Positions 42,933-51,109 of a stretch of 64,000 nt of DNA are shown one piece after another; the first letter of the stretch is position 1; every line of letters begins with the position of its first letter. The stretch covers positions 32,979 to 96,978 of the forward strand of contig NZ_BBNN01000047.1 in the NCBI RefSeq assembly GCF_000829695.1, read 5' to 3'. Both the position numbers and the translations under genes were made by a program. The DNA comes from Streptomyces sp. NBRC 110035 (GTDB lineage Bacteria; Actinomycetota; Actinomycetes; Streptomycetales; Streptomycetaceae). The notes below the pieces were generated by a model that had not been told where the DNA came from, made no database searches, and saw only the letters and a program-made list of their open reading frames with translations.

Positions 42933-43826
42933 TCAGCTGCCGCGGACGAGGGCTCTGCTGCCGACGCCGCGGCCGCTGTCGATGCCGCGGGGACTGTCGT
43001 GGGCGGGTACGGACGGGGGCGTGGCCGAACAGAACACGCACCGGTCGCCGATGACATCGATGCCGCACCAGTGGCAGACGCCGCGCCGCACGCTCGTGAC
43101 CAGCTGGTAGAGGACGGAGAGGTCGGGAAGATAGGTGCAGAACTCGATCACCTTGCCGGTCCCCCACCAGCGCGGGGACTCGGCGGGCAGCGGCGCCTCG
43201 CGCAGCCCCTGCACCTTCCAGGACGGTGCCAGGGTTCCGGTGACCCAGTCGGACTGGAGCTGTCCCTTGGCGACGAGCATCCAGGTGCCGAACTCCGGTC
43301 CGTCCAGCGCGGCTTCCGGGCCGAGGCGGACGAGTTGCGGCTGCGGGTGGGCGAGGACGGCGAACTGGCTGCCCGGCACCCACGACTTGGCGTGCTGTTT
43401 CAGGTTCACGGGGATCCGGTCGAGCCGGGCGACGGAGCCGAGCAGGGCCCCGGAGTGGATGTAGTGGACCAGCAGCCGGCCGGCCGAGGCGAGCACACCG
43501 GGGCTGAGGTCACAGGAGGCGAGCTGCCTCAACTGGCGTGCGAGTACGGCGAGTCCGAGCGGGGGCAGGTCAGGGCTGAAGAGGGCGATCCGGTCGCTCT
43601 CCAGCAGGGAGCGCAGGGTGTGCAGCCGCCGCAGGACGGCGACGGGCGTCGCCTGGGAGCAGACCACGATGACGTACCCGTGCTGCTCGATGAGCACCTG
43701 GAGTTCGGTCAGCGCCTGTTCGAGCGGCAGGGTGGCGATGTCCCGCAGGACCACGGCGGGCAGGGTTCGTTCGTCCTGCGGCGGCAGTGCCAGGTCGGCA
43801 CTGGTCACGGCAATGGCAGTTGGCAC
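42933..43826 (-). CDS. Hypothetical Tad-locus protein with C-terminal zinc ribbon
   Basis: 297 residues, first gene of the Tad series. Soluble alpha/beta N-terminal two-thirds with no catalytic motif, then RRGVCHWCGIDVIGDRCVFC, a CxxC...CxxC zinc ribbon, and a basic/Ser-rich tail. No named family. The GTG start is chosen for its GGGAG site. Position suggests a Tad-specific regulator or adaptor (inference). Confidence 0.78.
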   Translation of the reverse strand: MPTAIAVTSADLALPPQDERTLPAVVLRDIATLPLEQALTELQVLIEQHGYVIVVCSQATPVAVLRRLHTLRSLLESDRIALFSPDLPPLGLAVLARQLRQLASCDLSPGVLASAGRLLVHYIHSGALLGSVARLDRIPVNLKQHAKSWVPGSQFAVLAHPQPQLVRLGPEAALDGPEFGTWMLVAKGQLQSDWVTGTLAPSWKVQGLREAPLPAESPRWWGTGKVIEFCTYLPDLSVLYQLVTSVRRGVCHWCGIDVIGDRCVFCSATPPSVPAHDSPRGIDSGRGVGSRALVRGS

Positions 43827-44138
43827 GCGCGGCTCCCCGTTCTCCCCATGCCCCTCGGTCCACCGGACGTCACTCCGGCGCACCCTGATGACTTCGCTGC
43901 GTGACTATGCGAGCACTGTAACCACGGCTCTGTGGCTGGAGAACAGCGTTCGTGCAGCTCGTAGGCAACTGACGTTGCACAAGGTGCGCCAAAACGGGAC
44001 ACGTTGAGCATCTTGCCGGTCTCGACATGACCCGCGGGGCGGAAATCCCGTGCACCGCCTTGACGTCGACCCCCTGACGCCCGGCCGCCCGGCGGGCCGG
44101 GCGGCCGGGCGGCCGTACGCGACCCCGCACCCTCGAAT
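43827..44138. other. Divergent spacer between the Tad locus and the chitinase
   Basis: About 310 bases with lower G+C near 43900-44010, where the Tad promoter is expected, followed by a GGCCGGGCGGCC-rich palindromic patch at 44080-44115. No coding frame has a start signal. No clear promoter hexamers could be fixed on the minus strand. Confidence 0.4.
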
Positions 44139-44176
44139 TGGTCTGGACCCATTGACAACCTGATTGGTCTGGACCA
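44139..44176 (+). promoter_or_regulatory. Two DasR-type (dre) operator repeats around the chitinase promoter
   Basis: TGGTCTGGACCC (44139-44150) and TGGTCTGGACCA (44165-44176) flank TTGACA at 44152-44157, a perfect -35 box. They match the 12-bp direct repeats known before Streptomyces chitinase genes and the DasR consensus TGGTCTAGACCA at 11 and 12 positions or nearly so. DasR represses chitin genes until GlcN-6-P or related sugar phosphates accumulate (established family knowledge). Confidence 0.82.
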
Positions 44177-44210
44177 CCTTGTTGCTCCCACGACGACGCC
44201 CACCGTCACC

Positions 44211-44349
44211 CCCACGCCCCTCTCGCTTGTCCCTTCTCGCCTCTCGCCTCTCGCCTCTCTCCTCTCCTTCTCTCTCCCTCTCCCCTTCAGTCCCTCCTTG
44301 CATCCCCCTCTCTCTGTACCCCTTGTCCAGCCCCCTCTCCCACCCCCAC
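44211..44349 (+). other. Polypyrimidine leader of the chitinase mRNA
   Basis: About 140 bases that are almost entirely C and T, with three copies of CTCGCCT at 44236-44256, then the only purine block, an AGGAGG ribosome site. The untranslated leader is therefore nearly free of secondary structure around that site. No ORF or terminator within it. Confidence 0.6.
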
Positions 44350-44360
44350 AGGAGGCTTCA

Positions 44361-46100
44361 GTGGACCGCACGCCCACCACGACCGACCGCAGAAACAGAA
44401 CCGCCCGCCGCCCCGGCCGCCTCTGGGCGGCTGCCCTCGTCTCGGCCCTCGCTCTCACCCTCCCCCTCGCGGGCGCGGGCCAGGCGTCCGCGGCGGACGT
44501 GAACAACGCCAGGAACGCCGGTTTCGAGTCGGGCCTGAGCAACTGGACCTGTTCGGCGAACAGCGGCACGACCGTCTCGTCCCCCGTGCACGGCGGCACG
44601 GCCGCACTCAAGGCCACCCCGGCCGGCCAGGACAACGCCCGCTGCACGCAGACCGTCGCGGTGCGGCCCGACTCCACCTACTCCCTGAGCACCTGGGTGC
44701 AGGGCGGGTACGCCTACCTGGGGGTGACCGGCACCGGCACGACGGACGTCTCCACCTGGACCCCGGACTCCCGTACCTGGAAGCAGTTGACGACGAGCTT
44801 CCGCACCGGCTCCGCGACCACGTCCGTGACGGTCCACACCCACGGCTGGTACGGACAGCAGCCCTACTACGCGGACGACCTGTCGGTCTTCGGCCCCGAC
44901 GGAGGCGGAGGCGACGGCGGCGACCCGGACCCGACCGTCCCCGGCACCCCGAGCGGTCTGAGCGTCTCGGGCACGACGGCGTCGACGGCATCCCTGACCT
45001 GGAACTCCGTCTCCGGAGCGACGGGTTACACCCTCTACCGCAACGGCACGAAGATCACAGCGGTGACGGGCACGTCGGCGACGGTGACCGGGCTCGCGGC
45101 CTCCACCTCGTACTCCTTCCAGGTCGCGGCGACCAACGCGGCGGGCGAATCACCCCGGTCGACGGCGGTAACGGCCCGGACGACGGAGGGCGACGACGGT
45201 GGCGGCGGCGGTGACCTGCCCCGGCACGCGGTGACCGGTTACTGGCAGAACTTCGACAACGGTGCGGCCGTTCAGCGCATCGCGGACGTCCCGGCCCAGT
45301 ACGACATCATCGCGGTCGCCTTCGCGGACGCGACGGGCACGCCGGGCGCGGTCACCTTCAACCTGGACTCGGCGGGCCTGAACGGCTACACCGTCGACCG
45401 GTTCAAGGCGGACGTGCGGGCGAAGCAGGCGGCCGGGAAGAAGGTCATCATCTCGGTGGGCGGCGAGAAGGGCACCGTCTCGGTGAACGACGCCGCCTCA
45501 GCGACGAACTTCGCGGACTCGGTGTACGCCGTGATGCAGGAGTACGGCTTCGACGGCGTCGACATCGACCTGGAGAACGGCCTCGACGCGACCCACATGA
45601 CGCAGGCGCTGCGGTCGCTGTCCGCGAAGGCCGGCCCGGACATGATCCTGACGATGGCCCCGCAGACCATCGACATGCAGTCCACGTCCAACTCCTACTT
45701 CCGGACCGCGCTGAACGTGAAGGACATCCTCACGGTCGTCAACATGCAGTACTACAACAGCGGTTCGATGCTGGGCTGCGACGGCAAGGTGTACAGCCAG
45801 GGCTCGGTGGACTTCCTGACCGCGCTGGCCTGCATCCAGTTGGAAGGCGGCCTCCACCCGTCCCAGGTGGGCCTCGGCCTCCCGGCCTCCACCCGCGGCG
45901 CGGGCAGTGGCTACGTCTCCCCGACCGTGGTGAACAACGCCCTGGACTGCCTGACCAGGGCCACGAACTGCGGTTCCTTCAAGCCGTCGAAGACCTACCC
46001 GGGCCTGCGCGGCGCCATGACCTGGTCCACCAACTGGGACGCCACCGCCGGCAACGCCTGGTCCGACGCGGTGGGCCCGCACGTCCACGCCCTGCCGTAA
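44361..46100 (+). CDS. Secreted GH18 chitinase with CBM and FnIII domains
   Basis: 579 residues: signal peptide (about 1-48, cleavage after ASA), an N-terminal carbohydrate-binding beta-sandwich (about 50-175), a Gly/Asp linker, a fibronectin type III domain (about 190-275), a second Gly linker and a GH18 TIM barrel (about 290-579) with catalytic DGVDIDLE (Glu405 the proton donor) and the MTWSTNWD end. The domain order matches Streptomyces bacterial-type chitinases of the ChiA/ChiC group. GTG start six bases after AGGAGG. The dre repeats upstream imply DasR control and induction by chitin. Confidence 0.96.
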   Translation: MDRTPTTTDRRNRTARRPGRLWAAALVSALALTLPLAGAGQASAADVNNARNAGFESGLSNWTCSANSGTTVSSPVHGGTAALKATPAGQDNARCTQTVAVRPDSTYSLSTWVQGGYAYLGVTGTGTTDVSTWTPDSRTWKQLTTSFRTGSATTSVTVHTHGWYGQQPYYADDLSVFGPDGGGGDGGDPDPTVPGTPSGLSVSGTTASTASLTWNSVSGATGYTLYRNGTKITAVTGTSATVTGLAASTSYSFQVAATNAAGESPRSTAVTARTTEGDDGGGGGDLPRHAVTGYWQNFDNGAAVQRIADVPAQYDIIAVAFADATGTPGAVTFNLDSAGLNGYTVDRFKADVRAKQAAGKKVIISVGGEKGTVSVNDAASATNFADSVYAVMQEYGFDGVDIDLENGLDATHMTQALRSLSAKAGPDMILTMAPQTIDMQSTSNSYFRTALNVKDILTVVNMQYYNSGSMLGCDGKVYSQGSVDFLTALACIQLEGGLHPSQVGLGLPASTRGAGSGYVSPTVVNNALDCLTRATNCGSFKPSKTYPGLRGAMTWSTNWDATAGNAWSDAVGPHVHALP

Positions 46101-46136
46101 CCGGTCCCCCTTGTCTCCCTCACCGCCCTGAACACG

Positions 46137-46168
46137 CCGCCCTGCCCACGACCATGTGGGCAGGGCGG
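46137..46168 (+). terminator. Hairpin terminator of the chitinase gene
   Basis: CCGCCCTGCCCAC and GTGGGCAGGGCGG form a perfect 13-bp stem with a 6-base loop, 37 bases after the stop codon. It also stands at the broken 3' end of the leftward ALF-repeat gene. Confidence 0.85.
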
Positions 46169-46199
46169 CTGTCGGACGGTTCCGCACGACGCGGACGAT

Positions 46200-46676
46200 T
46201 CCGCACGACGGGTTCTGGCCGTCGACCTCGTACCGGCCGACCTCGAGGAAGTGGCGCAGCGCTTCCGGGGTGTATTCGTCCAGGGCCGCACTCGCCGCCG
46301 CACGCAGGGCGTCGCTGGTCCCGGGGTCGGCGAGGATCCTGGCGATGGCCACGGCGTCGTCCTCGGCCTGGGCGAGACGGTGACCGGTCTCGAGCCAGGC
46401 GCGTATCTCCTCCGCGGTGCCGTGGTCGAGGAGTTCGTTGATCTCCTGGGTCACCCGCCTGCCACTGTCGGGATCGGCCAGGATGCGGAGGATCGTGATG
46501 CGCAGGTCGTGGATGTCCATCCCGTCGTAGGGGGAGCCCGTGTCCGACGCCGCTGCGACGGCGGTGGGCGGCGGCACGGGGGCGGCGAAGGACGGAGTGG
46601 AGAGCAGCAGGGCCGGGGCGAGGGCGCCGGCCGCCACGGTGAGGGTCACGCGGGTCAGTCTCACGGAGTCAACCAC
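46200..46676 (-). pseudogene. Truncated secreted ALF-repeat protein
   Basis: About 160 codons from a GTG start (two possible, at 46676 and 46664): a signal peptide (core about 8-26, cleavage after SFA), a short linker and two and a half ALF repeats (DLRITILRILADPDSGRRVTQEINELL; DAVAIARILADPGTSDALRAAASAAL; ALRHFLEVGRYEV). Normal members carry many repeats and end within a repeat; here similarity stops abruptly at the chitinase terminator and the frame merely runs on antisense through the chitinase gene to 45498. The 3' part has been lost. Confidence 0.65.
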
Positions 46677-46745
46677 TCGGTGTCGTAGTCGCGGAGTACG
46701 GCGAGGACATCATCCCAGGGGGAGGCGGAGTGGATCACTGTCCGG
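46661..46745 (-). pseudogene. 3' remnant of a gene upstream of the ALF-repeat gene
   Basis: A frame ending HSASPWDDVLAVLRDYDTEW and LTP stops inside the start of the ALF-repeat gene (TGA overlapping GTGAGA), the usual coupled arrangement. Upstream of about 46745 the frame loses protein-like character and has no start, so only the C-terminus of the partner gene is left. The family is not recognised. Confidence 0.4.
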
Positions 46746-47160
46746 AGCAGGCAGCCTTCACGGACTGCTCGTTGCCTACGGTCCGCCGCCGGGTGGCCGC
46801 GGGGCCGAAACTCGCCCCCAGGTGCGCAAAAACACCCGTGTCGCGGGGACGTTCCGCCCGGCACCTGCCACCTCTCGCCGACGCCGGGCTCGTCGGCGAA
46901 GGCGCGTCAGCGGTGGGAGCCGTGCCGGCCGAGGGCCTCCACGGGGGGACGCGCCGGGGCGGGTCCACTGCGGCACGTGGGCGGCCGGAGCACCTGCTCA
47001 CCATGTCCGGCTCACCTCATGGGTTGGTGCGGGTCCTTCCCTTCGCGGTCGGCGCCCTTCCCGGCGCGGGCCGGACCGTCGTCTGCGGGGAAGGGCCGGT
47101 ACGGCGTCTCGACACCGTTCGGATCGACAGCACCCACGCACGGCCCGGAATCCGTCCGCC
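46746..47160. other. Spacer without a recognisable gene
   Basis: About 415 bases. Frames on both strands are Arg/Gly/Pro-rich and lack start signals. It lies between two gene remnants and is most likely the scar of deletions. Confidence 0.4.
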
Positions 47161-47476
47161 CCGAAGCACAGGTGTCCAAGTACCGGGCTCAACTCGACCG
47201 GATGGAGCAGCACGCCCTGTCGCCCACGGATTCCCGCGGCTTCGTCCAGGACATCGCCAACCGGCGGTGAGGAGACACCGCCGTGCTCGACATCGTCCGG
47301 GAAGAACCGTTCCGCGCCGGGGGGGTCGGCGTACTTCCGCCTCGGTACCGATCAGGACGGCAACGGCTGCATCGCCGTAGCCGGCTCCGGGGGGCGACTG
47401 CCTCACCGACAGCCGGGACGCCCTGCGGCGCGTGATCCTCGACATCACGGCGGGGAAGGCCGACCACCTGCTGTGA
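47161..47476 (+). pseudogene. Frameshifted small gene remnant
   Basis: Three short pieces in different frames read like parts of one or two small proteins: YRAQLDRMEQHALSPTDSRG ending at a TGA (47267-47269), then AYFRLGTDQDGNGCIAVAGSG, then SRDALRRVILDITAGKADHL and L before a TGA at 47474. The last piece resembles the end of DUF397-type proteins. At least one frameshift, within runs of G near 47323 and 47390, separates them. The stop overlaps the 3' end of the leftward regulator gene. Confidence 0.4.
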
Positions 47477-48341
47477 AGCCGGTGCCCGCCGGATCGGTGA
47501 CGGCCTGGGTGCCGATGACCGCGAGCAGGTCGAGGAGGTCGGCGCTGTCGGTGCCGACCGCCGGGGTGAACCAGAGCAGCCGCTGCCGGCCGTCCTCGCT
47601 GAAGAGGTGCAGGCAGTTGACCTCGACCGGGCCGAGGACGGGGTGGAGGAGGCGTTTGCGGTCGTCCCGCCGGAAGGCGACGTCGTGGTCGGCCCACAAG
47701 GCGGCGAACTCGGGGGACGCGTCGAGCAGCGCACCGACCAGCGAGCCGGCCACGGCGTCCTTCCTGTCCCGCCTGGCGGCGGCCGCGCGCAGGTCGGCGA
47801 CGAAGGAGCGGGACTGGCGGTCGTGATCGGCCTTGGGGTAGAGCTTCCGGGCGGCGGGGTCGGTGAACCACCGGTACACGAAGCTGGCCCGGTGCCCCCG
47901 CAGGCCGGACTGGTCCCCGAGCAGCGCCACGGCGAGGGGGTTCTGTACGAGGGTGACGTGCAGGTCGGTGATCACCTGTGCCGGTGTCGTCGTCAGCCGG
48001 CCGAGCAGGTCGAGCATGCCGGGGTGCACGTGTGCGGCGGCCCCGCCCTGTACGGGCACCGGCCGGTCCGCGAGGTGGTAGAGGTAGTCGCGCTCGTCGG
48101 CGGTCAGGCGCAGCGCCCGTGCCAGCGCGGCGATCATCTGTTCGGACGGCTGGGAGCCGGCTCCGCGTTCGAGCTCGTTGTAGTAGTCCACCGACGCCCC
48201 GGCGAGCTGGGCCACCTCGTCGCGACGCAGCCCCGGCACCCGGCGCCGGGGTCCGGAGGGGAGACCGACGTCCCCGGGACGGACGCGTGCGCGCCGTGAG
48301 CGCAGGAAAGCTCCCAGTTCGGTGTACTTCACAGAGCCCAT
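47445..48341 (-). CDS. XRE/MmyB-type transcriptional regulator
   Basis: 298 residues: an N-terminal helix-turn-helix (about 8-75; LGAFLRSRRARVRPGDVGLP, RRVPGLRRDEVAQLAGAS, YYNELERGAGSQPSE) and a C-terminal MmyB-like ligand-binding domain (about 100-270) with NPLAVALLGD, the YRWFTDPAARKLYP motif and LHPVLGPVEVNCLHLF. MmyB-like regulators often control a divergent oxidoreductase gene, as here with the SDR 88 bases away. ATG chosen; an ATG three codons upstream is possible. The C-terminal 30 residues overlap the frameshifted remnant on the other strand. Confidence 0.92.
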   Translation of the reverse strand: MGSVKYTELGAFLRSRRARVRPGDVGLPSGPRRRVPGLRRDEVAQLAGASVDYYNELERGAGSQPSEQMIAALARALRLTADERDYLYHLADRPVPVQGGAAAHVHPGMLDLLGRLTTTPAQVITDLHVTLVQNPLAVALLGDQSGLRGHRASFVYRWFTDPAARKLYPKADHDRQSRSFVADLRAAAARRDRKDAVAGSLVGALLDASPEFAALWADHDVAFRRDDRKRLLHPVLGPVEVNCLHLFSEDGRQRLLWFTPAVGTDSADLLDLLAVIGTQAVTDPAGTGFTAGGRPSPP

Positions 48342-48428
48342 GGCGTCCATTCTGCGCTCGGCCGGGTCGGTGACCCAGGGGATGTCGTCCCCTGGTTCCA
48401 CCGGTCGTCCGTGCCCATCGTGGAGGAC

Positions 48429-49190
48429 ATGACTACGAACCCCGGAGCATGCGCACCGGCGGCCGCTCGCGTCGCCGTCGTGACCGGCGGATCACGCGGC
48501 ATCGGCCGGGCGGTCTCCCTGAAACTGGCCCGGGACGGTCTGGCCGTCGTGGTGAACTACGCCGGCGACACGGCCGCCGCCGAGGAGACGGTGAAGGCGA
48601 TCACCGAGGCCGGCGGGCGGGCGGTCTCCGTCCGGGCCGACGTGGCGGACGAGCACGCGGTCGCCGCGCTGTTCGACCGGGCGGAGGCCGAGTTCGGCGG
48701 CGTGGACGTCGTCGTGAACGCCGCCGGCCGGCTCGCGCTCTCCCCCATCGCCGACCTCGACCTGGCGGTGCTCGATGCCCTGCACCGCACCAACGTCCGC
48801 GGCGCCTTCGTGGTCGCCCAGCAGGCCGCACGGCGGCTGCGCGCGGGCGGCTCGTTCGTGGGGTTCTCGACCTCCGTGGTCGGCACGCAGCTCCCCGCCT
48901 ACGGCGCGTACACGGCGAGCAAGGGTGCCGTCGAGGCGCTCACCCTGACCCTCGCCCGCGAGCTGCGCGGGCGGGACGTCACCGTCAACACGGTCGCCCC
49001 CGGGCCCACCGCCACCGATCTGTTCCTCACGGGCAAGACCCCCGAGCAGATCGACGCGCTCGCCAAGGCCCCGGCGCTGGAGCGGCTCGGCACCCCGGAG
49101 GACATCGCCCGGGTGGTCGCCTTCCTCGCCGGCCCGGAGGGCCGCTGGGTGAACGGCCAGACCCTGCGGGCCAACGGCGGCCTGGTGTGA
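48429..49190 (+). CDS. SDR family oxidoreductase
   Basis: 253 residues of the classical short-chain dehydrogenase/reductase fold: NAD(P)-binding TGGSRGIG (about 19-26), the NAAG stretch in VVNAAGRLAL, catalytic Ser in GFSTSVV and Tyr/Lys in YTASKGA, PGPTATD after the active site, and a VNGQTLRANGG end. The substrate is unknown. It diverges from the MmyB regulator, its likely repressor, and is followed by a tautomerase gene, a common pairing. GGAGG is close before the ATG; a GTG six codons earlier is the alternative. Confidence 0.92.
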   Translation: MTTNPGACAPAAARVAVVTGGSRGIGRAVSLKLARDGLAVVVNYAGDTAAAEETVKAITEAGGRAVSVRADVADEHAVAALFDRAEAEFGGVDVVVNAAGRLALSPIADLDLAVLDALHRTNVRGAFVVAQQAARRLRAGGSFVGFSTSVVGTQLPAYGAYTASKGAVEALTLTLARELRGRDVTVNTVAPGPTATDLFLTGKTPEQIDALAKAPALERLGTPEDIARVVAFLAGPEGRWVNGQTLRANGGLV

Positions 49191-49310
49191 GGCCGCCGGA
49201 CTGAGGCGGCGTCACACCAGACCGCCGAGTGCCTCCGCACCGCAGGACCGCCGCCACCCCGCGGACAAGCACTTTTGCACCCGCCGATGACGACTCCAAG
49301 GAGAAGACCC

Positions 49311-49530
49311 ATGCCTTTCGCCCACTTCAAGGTGCCCGCGGGCACCCTCACCGCCGAGGACAAGAAGAAGATCGTGGAGCGCACCACCGACCTGTACGCG
49401 GAGCTCTACGGTGAGCGCGCCCGGCCCACCACCGTCGTCCTCGTCGACGAGGTCACCGACGGAGGCTGGGGCGTCGCCGGCAACGTCCTCACCGCCGCCG
49501 TGCTGAACGGCGACGCCCGACCCGGTCTGC
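49311..49530 (+). CDS. 4-Oxalocrotonate tautomerase-like protein lacking a stop codon before the terminator
   Basis: After Met comes Pro, the N-terminal catalytic proline of the tautomerase superfamily, then MPFAHFKVPAGTLTAEDKK, IVERTTDLYAELYGE and VLVDEVTDGGWGVAGN, a full-length domain of about 65 residues. Family members end shortly after this point, but here the frame stays open through the terminator and antisense to the next gene up to 49955. A lost stop or a small deletion near 49510 is likely; the listed end marks where similarity stops. A GGAG site precedes the ATG. It follows the SDR by 120 bases. Confidence 0.75.
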
Positions 49531-49558
49531 GACGCCCGGGGCCGGGGCCCCGGGCGTC
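49531..49558. terminator. Hairpin at the convergent end of tautomerase and Nramp-like genes
   Basis: GACGCCCGGGGCC and its exact complement with a 2-base centre (13 bp, or 11 bp with a 6-base loop). It overlaps the last codons of the Nramp-like gene and probably terminates both transcripts. Confidence 0.7.
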
Positions 49559-50885
49559 AGAAGAACTCCGACCACGGCTGGTCCCAGACCTGCTTGACGC
49601 ACAGGACCAGGAAGAGGAGGCCCGCGGCGGCGAGCATGCCGTTGCTGAGGGGGCCGTTGCGCCATTCGCGCGGGGTGCGGGTGGAATTGAGGAGCCAGAG
49701 CAGGGTCAGGGCGAGGAAGGGCATGAACGCGGCGCCGAGGACGCCGTAGACGATGATCAGACGGAAGGGCTGGCCTTCGAACAGGAGGATCATGGGCGGG
49801 AAGGTCAGCCACAGCAGGTAGGCGCGGAACGGCCAGGACTTCTCCGGGCGGCCGGACGCGACGGCCTCACCCGTCGACTCCTTCGCCTTCCTCCGGCCGC
49901 GCGTCACGAAGTCGGCGAACATCAGGCTCACCCCGTGCCACACGCCGATCAGTGACGTGAACGACGTGGCGAAGAAGCCGATCAGGAAGAACGTCGCCGT
50001 CGCGGTGCCGTACCTGTCCTCCAGGATGTCGCCCAGCTGCACCAGGCCCTTGTCGCCCTTCTCCAGCGCGAGGCCCGCCGAGTGCAGGAGCTCGGCGCCG
50101 ACGAGGAGCATCGCGACGACGAAGAGGCCGGTGGTGAGGTACGCGACGCGGTTGTCCAGGCGCATCACCTTCATCCAGCCGGTGTCGGTCCAGCCCTTGG
50201 CGTTGACCCAGTAGCCGTACGCGGCCAGCGTGATCGTGCCGCCGACGCCGCCGATCAGGCCCAGGGTGTAGAGGACCGAGTCGTCCGCGTCCGGCAGCAC
50301 CGGAAGCAGTCCGGCGAAGGCGTCCCCGAGGTTCGGCGCCACCCTGACGGCCAGGTAGACGGTCACCACGAACATGACGCCCACCAGGACCGTCATGACC
50401 TTCTCGAAGACCGCGTACCGGTTGAACCAGACGAAGGCCAGACCCGCCAGGGCGCAGGCGATGCCCCACCCTTCGAGGTCCATCACGTCCGGGAAAAGGG
50501 CCTGCAGGGGCAGCGCGCTCGACGACATCGCCGCCGCGCCGTAGACGAAGCCCCAGATGACGACGTAGACGCCGAAGAAGTACGTCGTCCAGCGGCCCAG
50601 GCTCGCCCAGCCGTCGAACAGGGTGCGTCCGGTGGCCAGGTGCCAGCGGCCCGCCGCCTCGGCGAGGGAGATCTTCACCAGACAGCCGATGACCGCCGCC
50701 CAGAGCAGGGTGTAGCCGAAGGTGCTGCCCGCGATGAGGGTGGCGACCAGGTCGCCCGCGCCCACGCCGGTCGCGGCGACGACGATTCCGGGGCCGATGT
50801 AGCGCCAACTGGACGTGCGGGGCTGAGGGCCGGGGGCCTGGGGTGGTGCTCCGGTGTCCTGGGTGTTTCCCGTGGTGTCCGCCAT
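49557..50885 (-). CDS. Nramp-like membrane transporter lacking the metal-binding motifs
   Basis: 442 residues with eleven or so membrane segments in the Nramp/LeuT-like arrangement. Where true Nramp proteins carry DPGN in helix 1, this one reads GVGAGD (after GPGIVVAAT); where they carry MPH in helix 6, it reads GGVGGTITLAAYGYW. Without Asp, Asn and Met the usual manganese/iron site is missing, so transport of another ion or a proton-independent role is likely (inference). The start is uncertain: ATG at 50885 lacks a ribosome site, as does the ATG six codons upstream. Confidence 0.82.
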   Translation of the reverse strand: MADTTGNTQDTGAPPQAPGPQPRTSSWRYIGPGIVVAATGVGAGDLVATLIAGSTFGYTLLWAAVIGCLVKISLAEAAGRWHLATGRTLFDGWASLGRWTTYFFGVYVVIWGFVYGAAAMSSSALPLQALFPDVMDLEGWGIACALAGLAFVWFNRYAVFEKVMTVLVGVMFVVTVYLAVRVAPNLGDAFAGLLPVLPDADDSVLYTLGLIGGVGGTITLAAYGYWVNAKGWTDTGWMKVMRLDNRVAYLTTGLFVVAMLLVGAELLHSAGLALEKGDKGLVQLGDILEDRYGTATATFFLIGFFATSFTSLIGVWHGVSLMFADFVTRGRRKAKESTGEAVASGRPEKSWPFRAYLLWLTFPPMILLFEGQPFRLIIVYGVLGAAFMPFLALTLLWLLNSTRTPREWRNGPLSNGMLAAAGLLFLVLCVKQVWDQPWSEFF

Positions 50886-51109
50886 GGAGGCAAGAAAGCT
50901 CATGAACACCGGGCGGACAAGAGGGCGTGCGGGGATCTTCACCGGATGCACCTGGTCGAGGGGCGATCCGGGCGGGGCCGGCCACACGGACGCAATCTTG
51001 ACCTGATCATGCCATACATCGAGGATGACGGCACCGCACCACGAACTCGGTACGTCGTGGTTCGCGCGTCGCACGGACAACCCCCACCTCCCACAAGGAG
51101 ACTCCCTTC

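Noticed and set aside
45498..46200. C-terminal continuation of the ALF-repeat frame through the chitinase
   Set aside because: Antisense to an intact GH18 domain and no longer ALF-like; open only by chance.
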